DNA of 64,000 nt, taken from assembly GCF_003347635.1 (NCBI RefSeq), contig NZ_QDFY01000014.1, positions 28,802-92,801 on the forward strand, read 5' to 3'. Shown piece by piece: positions 8,151 through 16,019 of the stretch (the first letter of the stretch is position 1; every line of letters starts with the position of its first letter). The notes under the pieces were generated by a model. That model saw only the letters and a program-made list of their open reading frames with translations. It was not told the origin of the DNA and did not search any database. This DNA is from Sphingosinicella terrae (GTDB lineage Bacteria; Pseudomonadota; Alphaproteobacteria; Sphingomonadales; Sphingomonadaceae). The position numbers and the translations under genes were made by a program.

Positions 8151-9770
8151 ATGAGTCGAGCAAGGGGGTGCCTGGCTGCCGCAGCGGCGCTGGCGGCCAT
8201 GGCGGCACCGATCGCGCTGACCGCACAGCCGTCTGCGAAGGCCATGGCGAGGGTCGCGGACCGCCAGCCAGGCGAGGGTGAGGGCCCCTTCCGGCGGCTC
8301 GTCATCCGCGGTGCGATGATGGTCGACGGGAGCGGCGCCCCACCGCGCGGGCCGGTCGACATCGTCATTGCCGGCAACCGCATCGAGGCGATCGTCGCCG
8401 CTGGCACGCCGGGCCTGCCGCTCCCAGCCGACCGCCCCCCGCGCAATGCCGACCGGGAGATCGACGCTTCCGGCATGTACGTGCTCCCGGGTTTCGTCGA
8501 CGTCCACGGCCACAATGGCGATCCCGACAAGGCTCCCGACGCCGGTTACGGCTATCGCCTGTGGCTTGCCCATGGCGTCACGACTGTGCGCGGCGTCCCC
8601 CTTTATTCGGGACGGGACAATCCCTCGCTCGACGACCGCCGGCGCAGCCAGGAGAACAGCATCGTCGCCCCGCGGCTGTTCGCCTATATGGCGCTTGGCG
8701 ACGGCTGGAGTGGCGGCGACATCGCGACTCCGGAGGCCGCCCGCGCCTGGGTCCGCTGGGCCGCGGCCCAAGGCTATGACGGCGTCAAGCTGTTCAACGA
8801 TGTCCCGGCAGCGGTTGCCGCGGCGGCGATCGAGGAGTCAGGACGGCTTCGCCTGGGAACGATCGCCCATCTCGGGCAGGGTGGCGTTGCCGAGGTCAAC
8901 GGAGACCGCGCCGGGGCGATGGGCCTGGGCGGCATCACCCACTTCTACGGCCATTTCGAGGCCCTGCTCCGCGGCCGTGCGCTGCCTTCCTATCCCGACG
9001 ACTATAACATGCATGACGAGCAGTGGCGTTTCGGCCAGGTCGCCCGCCTGGCCGACCAGATCGTCGAACCGGGAGGCGCAGAGTGGCGGGCCTATCTCGA
9101 GCGGCAGCACGAGCGGGGAGTATCATTCTCGCCCACCTTCAACATCTACTCGGCGTCGCGTGACGTCATGAGGGCACGCAATGCGGACTGGCACGCGCGC
9201 TACACATTGCCCTCGCTCCAGGCTTTCTTCGCTCCGAGCCGCACGCACCACGGGTCTTATTTCTGGGACTGGACCACGGCCGACGAGATCGCCTGGCGGC
9301 GATTCTACGTCCCCTACATGCGGCTGATGAACGACTACAAGAATATGGGCGGACGCGTGACCGTCGGATCGGACCCGGGCTTCATCTACCAGAGCTGGGG
9401 CTTCTCCTATGTCGCGGAGCTGGAGATGCTCCAGGAAGCCGGCTTCTCGCCCTTGGAGACGATCCAGGCGGCGACGATAAACGGTGCGCGCGAGATCTAT
9501 GCGCCGCGCGGCGAGGACGCGCCCTTCGGCCTCGTCCGCGAAGGGATGCTCGCGGATCTCGTCATCGTCCCGGAGAACCCGCTCGCCAACTTCAAGCTGC
9601 TCTATGGCACCGGGCACATGCGCCTGAACCCGCGCACGCAGCAGGCCGAGCGGGTCGGCGGCGTCCGTTGGACGATCAAGGACGGGATCGTCTACGACGC
9701 ACCGGCCCTTCTCGCCAGCGTCGAGCGGATGGTCGAGTCACAAAGGGCTGCGCTCGAAGCGGCGCCGTGA
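8151..9770 (+). CDS. Secreted amidohydrolase-family metal-dependent hydrolase
   Basis: 539 residues. A signal peptide covers about residues 1-25. The amidohydrolase metal ligands are visible: HGH at 119-121, a candidate carboxylated Lys213 in GYDGVKLF, His240 (TIAHLGQ), His264 (GITHF) and an Asp in VTVGSDPGF near 406. The architecture is a small beta-sandwich around a TIM-barrel as in imidazolonepropionase- and prolidase-like enzymes. The substrate is not identifiable; cyclic amides or peptides hydrolysed in the periplasm are possible. The divergent start is close to the TGAATAGGC repeats. GGGAGGA precedes the ATG. Confidence 0.9.
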   Translation: MSRARGCLAAAAALAAMAAPIALTAQPSAKAMARVADRQPGEGEGPFRRLVIRGAMMVDGSGAPPRGPVDIVIAGNRIEAIVAAGTPGLPLPADRPPRNADREIDASGMYVLPGFVDVHGHNGDPDKAPDAGYGYRLWLAHGVTTVRGVPLYSGRDNPSLDDRRRSQENSIVAPRLFAYMALGDGWSGGDIATPEAARAWVRWAAAQGYDGVKLFNDVPAAVAAAAIEESGRLRLGTIAHLGQGGVAEVNGDRAGAMGLGGITHFYGHFEALLRGRALPSYPDDYNMHDEQWRFGQVARLADQIVEPGGAEWRAYLERQHERGVSFSPTFNIYSASRDVMRARNADWHARYTLPSLQAFFAPSRTHHGSYFWDWTTADEIAWRRFYVPYMRLMNDYKNMGGRVTVGSDPGFIYQSWGFSYVAELEMLQEAGFSPLETIQAATINGAREIYAPRGEDAPFGLVREGMLADLVIVPENPLANFKLLYGTGHMRLNPRTQQAERVGGVRWTIKDGIVYDAPALLASVERMVESQRAALEAAP

Positions 9771-9778
9771 GCCGGAGA

Positions 9779-10405
9779 TCAGTCCGACGGAGCAGGGTGC
9801 TGTCCGTCCTCGCCGAGGGCGGCGCCGATCAAGACTTCGATCGCCCAGCGCCTGGCATCGCCGGCCTCGGCGTCGCTGAGCTGGAGCACGTCCTTGAACA
9901 CGATCGTCGATTCGGTACCGACGATGAGCGCCAGGGTTCGCGTCAAGCGGTCGAAAGGCGGCCCCTCAAGTCGGGATCGAATGGGGGCCAGCGCTGCCTC
10001 GATCAGCGGCGTCCGTCGGTTCTGGCGAACAGGCTCGGCGCCTTCGTCGCCGAGGCTGCGCTGGAGGGCATGGATCAGCATTCGGCGCAGCGCCGTCTCG
10101 TTCGACCTCACCATATCCTGGACGGCGGCATCGGCTCGAAGCACGCGATCGGCCGGATCGGTGCCAGGATCGCCGGCGAACAGCTCGGGTCCCGGCATGG
10201 CGACGTCGAGCGCCGCCTCGATGAGCAGCGGCTCGACACCGGGAAAGTAGCGATAGGCGGTGGCGCGTGAGACCAGCGCCGTCTCCGCCACTTCTTCGAG
10301 CGTGGGATCGCGTCCCTCGCGCATCAGCCGCGATGCCGCCTCGAGCAAGGCTTTTCGCGTTCGACGCTTCTGGTTGGTGCGTCCCTCTTTCCCCACATCG
10401 GCCAT
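9779..10405 (-). CDS. TetR-family transcriptional regulator
   Basis: 208 residues. The N-terminal helix-turn-helix (TLEEVAETALVSRATAYRYF, residues 35-54) is typical of TetR regulators; the rest is a divergent all-helical ligand domain. It starts 3 bp after the stop of the upstream NTF2-like gene, so the two form one operon. A perfect 18-bp palindrome upstream of that operon is the likely operator, implying autoregulation. It converges with the amidohydrolase gene, with 8 bp between stops. Confidence 0.92.
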   Translation of the reverse strand: MADVGKEGRTNQKRRTRKALLEAASRLMREGRDPTLEEVAETALVSRATAYRYFPGVEPLLIEAALDVAMPGPELFAGDPGTDPADRVLRADAAVQDMVRSNETALRRMLIHALQRSLGDEGAEPVRQNRRTPLIEAALAPIRSRLEGPPFDRLTRTLALIVGTESTIVFKDVLQLSDAEAGDARRWAIEVLIGAALGEDGQHPAPSD

Positions 10406-10408
10406 CGG

Positions 10409-10831
10409 TCAATCCTGGGGGAGCTGAGCGATGATCGCGGCCAGGTCGATCCAGACATTCTCCCGACTGATCTCCCCGCCGTCGGCAAACTCGAGAACGT
10501 GCAGCAGCCGGAATTCGAGAGGGCGACCGCGACCTTCCAAGCCGAACGGCGTTCCGGTGGCCGTCCCTCGCCACAGGGAATCGTCCACCAGGAAATTGTC
10601 GCCATAGAGTCGGTGCCGCGTCTCGATTCGTCCGTTTGCGAGATCGCCGAACAACGTCTCATAGAACGGCCTGACCGCGTCCTGCCCCCGAACCGGGCCG
10701 GTGGGCCAACCGACGATATCGTGCTCGACGTCGTGGCTAAGCGTCGCGAGGACACCTTCCACATCGTCGGCGGCTTCGAACGCGAAATGCTCGTCCAGCT
10801 TGCGGTCCATCTGCTCGGGGCTCAGCGACAT
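10409..10831 (-). CDS. NTF2-like (SnoaL/polyketide-cyclase fold) protein
   Basis: 140 residues from the ATG at 10831, which has AAAGGAG just upstream; an in-frame ATG 8 codons earlier lacks support. The sequence (WPTGPVRGQDAVRPFYETLF, then LEFADGGEISRENVWID) fits the cone-shaped alpha+beta fold used by SnoaL and ketosteroid-isomerase relatives. It may be an enzyme or a small-ligand binder. It is the first gene of the operon with the TetR regulator and is the regulator's most likely target. Confidence 0.82.
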   Translation of the reverse strand: MSLSPEQMDRKLDEHFAFEAADDVEGVLATLSHDVEHDIVGWPTGPVRGQDAVRPFYETLFGDLANGRIETRHRLYGDNFLVDDSLWRGTATGTPFGLEGRGRPLEFRLLHVLEFADGGEISRENVWIDLAAIIAQLPQD

Positions 10832-10862
10832 GTCGATCTCCTTTAGCGGCGCCACTCAACTA

Positions 10863-10880
10863 ATGAGACTATAGTCTCAT
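10863..10880. promoter_or_regulatory. Perfect 18-bp palindrome, probable TetR operator
   Basis: ATGAGACTATAGTCTCAT reads the same on both strands. It lies 32 bp upstream of the NTF2-like start and between this operon and the divergent ABC-F gene. TetR regulators usually bind such palindromes in the promoter of their own operon. A weaker inverted repeat (AGAT-AGTC-ATCT, 10885-10896) follows, and TGAGATGACTA on the minus strand there resembles the half-site. Confidence 0.65.
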
Positions 10881-10948
10881 GTCAAGATAGTCATCTCACT
10901 CTTGGAGGTGTGGGTGACGAGAGAAGCTTCACCACCTATGTCCCCGCC

Positions 10949-12754
10949 ATGTCCGCGCCCGTGCTCGCCTTCGAGAATCTCGGCCTGATCCAGGGATCGG
11001 GCTGGCTGTTTCGCAACCTCGACCTGTTCATCGGTCCGCGCGACCGGCTCGCGCTGATCGGTCGCAACGGTGCCGGCAAGACGACCCTGCTCAAATGTCT
11101 TGCCGGTCTGATCGACTCCGACGAGGGACGCCGAACGATCAAGCCAGGCGCCAAGGTCGTGCTGCTCGAGCAGGATCCGCCCGTGTCTCGGTTCGCGACC
11201 TTGCGCGAGTTTGCGCTGAGCGGTCCGGACGCGCCGGCCGTCCACGAGGTGGAGGCCATCGCCACTCAGATCGGGCTCGACCTCGATCGGCCGGCGGACA
11301 CGGCAAGCGGAGGCGAACGGAGGCGCGCCGCGATAGCCCGGGCGCTTGCCCAGGATCCGCAGGTACTGCTGCTGGACGAACCGACCAATCATCTCGATCT
11401 CGCCGCGATCGAGTGGCTCGAGGCGTGGCTGTCGCGCTTTTCCGGCGCCTTCATCGCCATCAGCCATGACCGGACCTTCCTCACCCGCCTCACGCGCTCA
11501 TCGCTCTGGCTCGATCGTGGCGCCCTCCGCCGGGCCGAGATCGGCTTCGGCGGTTTCGACGCCTGGACCGAGAAGGTCTACGAGGAGGAAGCGCGGGCGG
11601 CCGAGAAGCTCGATGCCAAGCTGAAGCTCGAATTGCACTGGCTCCAGCGGGGCGTCACCGCGCGGCGCCGCCGCAATCAAGGCAGGCTCGCCAAGCTCAA
11701 CGAGATGCGCGCCGCGCGGGCGGCGATGCTCGGGCCGGCAGGCGCAGCACGGCTCGCCCTCGAGAATGACGACGTCAAGACGAAGATGGTGATCGAGGCC
11801 GAAGGCGTCACCAAGCGTTATTCCTCGACCTCCGTCGCGGAGGGCGGCGAGCGCACTATCATCCGAGACTTCTCGCTTCGGATCCAACGCGGCGACCGGA
11901 TCGGCGTGGTCGGGGCCAATGGGGCCGGCAAGACCACCTTGCTGAGGCTGCTCACCGGCGAGATGGAGCCGGACGAGGGCAAGGTCGTCCGTGCGAAGAC
12001 GCTCACCGGCATCATGATCGACCAGCAGCGTCGGCTGCTCGATCCCGACAAAAGGGTCCGTGATATCCTCGCCGACGGCGGCGACTGGATCGAAGTGCGC
12101 GGCAGCAAGAAGCATGTGCAGGGCTATCTCAAGGACTTCCTTTTCGATCCGGAACTGGTCGATGCGCGAATCGGGACGCTCTCCGGCGGCGAACGGTCAC
12201 GATTGCTGCTCGCGCGCGAGTTCGCGCGCCAGTCGAACCTGCTGGTGCTCGACGAGCCGACCAACGATCTGGACATGGAGACGCTCGACCTCCTCCAGGA
12301 GGTGATCGCCGACTATGACGGCACCGTCCTCATCGTCAGCCATGACCGCGACTTCCTGGACCGGACGGTAACGATCACCCTCGGCCTCGACGGATCGGGC
12401 AAGGTCGATATCGTCGCCGGAGGCTATGAGGATTGGGCACGCCGCCGGCGTCAGCCACCGGAAGCGCGGTCGACGGCACGGGCCACCCCGACGCCTCCGT
12501 CGCCGCCGCGGCCGCGCACCAAATTGACCTACAAGGACCAGCGCGATCTCGACCTGCTGCCCCAGCGGATCGAGGCGTTGGAAGCGCAGATCGCGCGAGA
12601 CGAGCAGGCCCTGTCCGATCCGGATCTCTACAGGAGCGACCCCGCCCGCTTCGCCGCGATCACCTCGGCGATCGACAAGGCCCGAGCCGAGCGCGATGCC
12701 GCCGAGGCGCGATGGCTCGAGCTGGCCGAGCAGGCGGAAGCGCTGGCGGGCTAA
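10949..12754 (+). CDS. uup: ABC-F family ATPase (Uup-like)
   Basis: 601 residues with two ABC cassettes and no membrane segments. The first has GRNGAGKTT, the signature SGGERRRAAIARAL and LLLDEPTNHLD; the second has GANGAGKTT, LSGGERSRLLLAREF and LVLDEPTNDLD. A linker lies between the cassettes and a coiled-coil tail at the C-terminus, the Uup layout. ABC-F proteins act on ribosomes, and Uup has also been linked to DNA (replication-intermediate) metabolism. The start is set at the ATG at 10949; a GTG at 10910 would add 13 residues but its purine-rich site is too close. The stop overlaps the convergent TPR gene by 4 bp. Confidence 0.9.
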   Translation: MSAPVLAFENLGLIQGSGWLFRNLDLFIGPRDRLALIGRNGAGKTTLLKCLAGLIDSDEGRRTIKPGAKVVLLEQDPPVSRFATLREFALSGPDAPAVHEVEAIATQIGLDLDRPADTASGGERRRAAIARALAQDPQVLLLDEPTNHLDLAAIEWLEAWLSRFSGAFIAISHDRTFLTRLTRSSLWLDRGALRRAEIGFGGFDAWTEKVYEEEARAAEKLDAKLKLELHWLQRGVTARRRRNQGRLAKLNEMRAARAAMLGPAGAARLALENDDVKTKMVIEAEGVTKRYSSTSVAEGGERTIIRDFSLRIQRGDRIGVVGANGAGKTTLLRLLTGEMEPDEGKVVRAKTLTGIMIDQQRRLLDPDKRVRDILADGGDWIEVRGSKKHVQGYLKDFLFDPELVDARIGTLSGGERSRLLLAREFARQSNLLVLDEPTNDLDMETLDLLQEVIADYDGTVLIVSHDRDFLDRTVTITLGLDGSGKVDIVAGGYEDWARRRRQPPEARSTARATPTPPSPPRPRTKLTYKDQRDLDLLPQRIEALEAQIARDEQALSDPDLYRSDPARFAAITSAIDKARAERDAAEARWLELAEQAEALAG

Positions 12755-14658
12755 CCCCGCCGCGCACGCTCGAGCCGCTGCCGGATCTCGGCGTCGCTCG
12801 GCGCTCCGCGCGCGGCTCGCTCCAGCAGCGCGAGGCCGCCGGCGCGATCGGCGCCGCTCTTGAACAGGATCCATCCAAGCGTATCGGCGGTGGCCGGATT
12901 GTTGCGGTTGAGCGCCCAGGCCCGCCGCGCGAGGGGAAGCGCCGCGTCGAAATCGCCGCTCTCCGAATAGGCCCAGGCGAGATTATTGAGGATGGTGGCG
13001 TCGTTCTCGCCGAGCCGGCTGCGCAGGCTTTCATAAGTGGTGATGGCCCCTGCCCAGTCCTGGCGCTGCATCATCCGGGAGGCCAGCAGCACCTGCCCGG
13101 GTACGTTGCGCGGATTCTGCAATGCGAACAGCTCGAGCACCTGATCCGCGGCCTCGACCTGGCCGGAGCGCTGCAGGGCCTCGATCAGCCGCAAAGCCAC
13201 GGCCTCGCTGAAGGCGAGATTGGCGGCGCGGCGATATTGATCCGCAGCGCCCGCAAAGTCGCCGCCGATGCCGAGCGCATCGCCGACGAGCATATGGGCC
13301 TCGGGCGCTCCAGGATTGGCCGCCTGGATCGCCCGCGCGCGCGCCAGGGCCTCTTCGCCAAGCCCGCGGGCGAGGAGCGCAGAGACGAGGCGCACCTGAA
13401 GGGGGCCATCACCCGGATGGGCCACCGCGGCCTCGCGCAGGGCGGCGAATTCGCCTTCCGGAAGCGCTTCCAGCGCGGTGAGCGCGTCCGGCTGCGGCTG
13501 GGCCGCGCGGGCGAGATAGCGGGACGCGGCGGCGGCATCCCCCTGGGCCGCGAGGATCCGGCCCATCAAAGTGAGGCTGTAGCTGTCGGCGTCGGGACGC
13601 TCCACCACCGCCCGCAAGGTTAGGGCCGCCGCGGTCGAATCACCCATACGCCATTGAGCGGCGGCCAGGAGACGGCGCGCCTTGCGATTGCCTGGCTGGC
13701 GCGCCACCAGCCCGGCTAGCCGCCCGGCCGCCTGCTCGACATTGCCGGTCTCGAAATCGATCGCGCTGAGCAGCAGCATGCCGGCGGGCGTCGAATCGAA
13801 CGCGCCGCCGGTTCGATTGTAGAGCGACCGCGCCAGCGCAAAATTGCGGGCGCGGGCAGCGAGGACGGACTGAAGATAGTAAGCGGTCGCATGCCCGCCG
13901 GTGATGCGGTGGACCTCGCGGGCGTCGGCCAGCATCTCGGTCATCCGGCCGAGATCGCCGTAAGTGATGGCCCGTTCGAGCCGGGCCGTGACATGCTCCG
14001 CATCGACTCCGAGCGCGCGGTCGAACCAGGGCAGGGCAGCGATCAGGCCATATTGGCTCCGCGTGAGCTCGCCGCGGAGCACCAGTGCCTCGACGTTTCG
14101 GGGACGCGCGGCAACCGCGCGATCGGCGGCCTGCAGCGCGCCGCCGACATCGCCGCCGGCGCGGCGGAACCGAGCGACATCGGTCCAGACGTCGCTGTCG
14201 CCCGGACCGAGCGCGATCGCCCGATCGAATTCGGCGGCCGCCGCTTCATTGTTGCCGAGCGCCATCAGCGCCCGACCCCGTATCCGCGCGGCGTAGGCCA
14301 GGTGAGGAGGGACGGCGCCTGCCGACTGCGCCAGAGCCCCTTCCGGATCGCGCTGAAGCAGCCGGGCATGGGCGAGGAGGTGACGAATGCGCTCCGCCGC
14401 AATCCCCGTTTGGCGCGCACGCGCCAGCTCCGATTCCGCGGCGATGCCGTCGCCGAGCGCCAGCAGGATCTGGGCGTGAATGAGACGAGCCTCGGAGTCT
14501 GCCGGCTGCGCCTGAAGCGCGTTCATCAGCTCGACCCGCGCCGTGCGCAGATCGCCGGCGGCAAAGGCGGCGCGCCCGCGCTCGAGGGCGGTGCCGTCGC
14601 TGCCGCAGGCGGCGAGCGCGAACAGGAGGACGAAGCCCAAGGAAAGGGCGCCTCTCAC
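12751..14658 (-). CDS. TPR-repeat lipoprotein of the XrtA/PEP-CTERM exopolysaccharide system (PrsT-like)
   Basis: 635 residues. A lipoprotein signal ends in LAAC (Cys18). Nearly all of the mature protein is tandem tetratricopeptide-like helical pairs, closing with a strong TPR (AWALNRNNPATADTLGWILF). TPR lipoproteins of this build sit with PrsK and PrsR in bacteria with exosortase-linked exopolysaccharide systems. The start overlaps the prsR-like stop by 4 bp, so the genes are translationally coupled. Presumed location is the periplasmic face of a membrane, as a scaffold for polymer assembly or export; that role is inferred. Confidence 0.85.
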   Translation of the reverse strand: MRGALSLGFVLLFALAACGSDGTALERGRAAFAAGDLRTARVELMNALQAQPADSEARLIHAQILLALGDGIAAESELARARQTGIAAERIRHLLAHARLLQRDPEGALAQSAGAVPPHLAYAARIRGRALMALGNNEAAAAEFDRAIALGPGDSDVWTDVARFRRAGGDVGGALQAADRAVAARPRNVEALVLRGELTRSQYGLIAALPWFDRALGVDAEHVTARLERAITYGDLGRMTEMLADAREVHRITGGHATAYYLQSVLAARARNFALARSLYNRTGGAFDSTPAGMLLLSAIDFETGNVEQAAGRLAGLVARQPGNRKARRLLAAAQWRMGDSTAAALTLRAVVERPDADSYSLTLMGRILAAQGDAAAASRYLARAAQPQPDALTALEALPEGEFAALREAAVAHPGDGPLQVRLVSALLARGLGEEALARARAIQAANPGAPEAHMLVGDALGIGGDFAGAADQYRRAANLAFSEAVALRLIEALQRSGQVEAADQVLELFALQNPRNVPGQVLLASRMMQRQDWAGAITTYESLRSRLGENDATILNNLAWAYSESGDFDAALPLARRAWALNRNNPATADTLGWILFKSGADRAGGLALLERAARGAPSDAEIRQRLERARRG

Positions 14659-16019
14659 GGCTGCAGCCCATGTTGCTTGATGAGGTCGTACAGGGTGGGC
14701 CGGCTTATCCCGAGCAGCTTGGCGGCGCCGGAGATATTGTTGTCCGTCTGTGCCAGCGCCTTGCGGATAACCGCGCGGTCGGCCGCCTCGCGGGCGGCCT
14801 TGAGATTGACCGGGAGGCCCGGGTCGTCAGCCGGCGCGAGGTCGAGATCCTCGGCCGACACCAATCGCGATTCGGCCATGATGACGGCCCGCTTCACCCG
14901 ATTCTCAAGCTCCCGGACATTTCCGGGCCAAGGCCACGTTTCGATCGCCGCGATCGCGCCGGGGGCGAAGCCCTTCACCTGCGGGTTCATCTCGCGGGCG
15001 AAGCGGGCGAGGAAATGCTTGGCGAGCAAGGCGGCGTCGCCCGACCTTTCCGCCAAAGACGGGATCCGCACCACGATCTCGGCGAGTCGGTAATAGAGAT
15101 CCTCGCGGAACGTGCCGGCGGCGATCATCGCCTCCAGATCCTGATGGGTGGCGCACACCACCCTCGTGTCGACCGGGATCGGCTTGCGGCCGCCAATGCG
15201 CTCGATCACCCGCTCCTGGAGGAATCTCAGCAGCTTCACCTGCAACGGCAAGGGGATATCGCCCACTTCGTCGAGGAAGAGCGTGCCGCCCTGAGCCAGC
15301 TCGATCTTCCCCTCGGTAGCCTTGATCGCACCGGTAAAGGCGCCCTTCTCATAACCGAAAAGCTCCGCCTCGAGCAGGTTTTCGGGAATCGCGGCGCAGT
15401 TGATCGCGACGAAGCCGCCGGCACGGCGGCGACTCTGCTGATGGACCCCGCGGGCGAGCAGCTCCTTGCCGGTTCCGCTGGCGCCGAGCAGCATCACGCT
15501 GACATCGGCATTGGCGACGCGCTCGATGGTGCGCGCGACCTTGATCATCTCCGGCGCGGCCGCGATCATGGTTCCGAGGACGGTCCGGTTCTCGCTGACC
15601 TGACCCTCGAGCCGCTTATTCTCCGATTCGATCTCGTGGAGCTGAAAGGCGCGGCGGACGATCAGGCCGAGCTGATCGATGTCGACAGGCTTCTGATAGA
15701 AATCGTAGGCGCCGCCGGCGATCGCGCGAAGCGCACTTTCGCGCGCGCCATGGCCGGACGCGACGATGACTTTGGTGGCGGGCTTCAGCGTGAGGATGTG
15801 CTCCAGCGTGGCGAACCCTTCGCTGACCCCGTCCGGATCCGGCGGTAAGCCAAGGTCGAGCGTGACCACCGGCGGTTCCGCCGCGCGCATGATGTTGACG
15901 GCGGCATCGCGGTCGGAGGCGACGAGGACCTCGTAATCGTCATAAGCCCACCGCAGCTGCCGTTGCAGCCCTTCGTCATCTTCGACGATCAGGAGCCTGG
16001 GTTTCACGGGTAGGTTCAT
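14655..16019 (-). CDS. prsR: Sigma-54-dependent response regulator (PrsR-like)
   Basis: 454 residues, NtrC-type. The receiver has VEDDE near the N-terminus and phospho-acceptor Asp55 (TLDLGLPP). The AAA+ domain has Walker A GASGTGKE at 179-186 and GAFTGA at 226-231, the loop that contacts sigma-54. A Fis-type helix-turn-helix (NNISGAAKLLGISRPTLYDL) closes the protein. It overlaps the kinase gene by 4 bp upstream and the TPR lipoprotein by 4 bp downstream. PrsR regulators drive sigma-54 promoters of exopolysaccharide and PEP-CTERM genes. Confidence 0.92.
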   Translation of the reverse strand: MNLPVKPRLLIVEDDEGLQRQLRWAYDDYEVLVASDRDAAVNIMRAAEPPVVTLDLGLPPDPDGVSEGFATLEHILTLKPATKVIVASGHGARESALRAIAGGAYDFYQKPVDIDQLGLIVRRAFQLHEIESENKRLEGQVSENRTVLGTMIAAAPEMIKVARTIERVANADVSVMLLGASGTGKELLARGVHQQSRRRAGGFVAINCAAIPENLLEAELFGYEKGAFTGAIKATEGKIELAQGGTLFLDEVGDIPLPLQVKLLRFLQERVIERIGGRKPIPVDTRVVCATHQDLEAMIAAGTFREDLYYRLAEIVVRIPSLAERSGDAALLAKHFLARFAREMNPQVKGFAPGAIAAIETWPWPGNVRELENRVKRAVIMAESRLVSAEDLDLAPADDPGLPVNLKAAREAADRAVIRKALAQTDNNISGAAKLLGISRPTLYDLIKQHGLQP

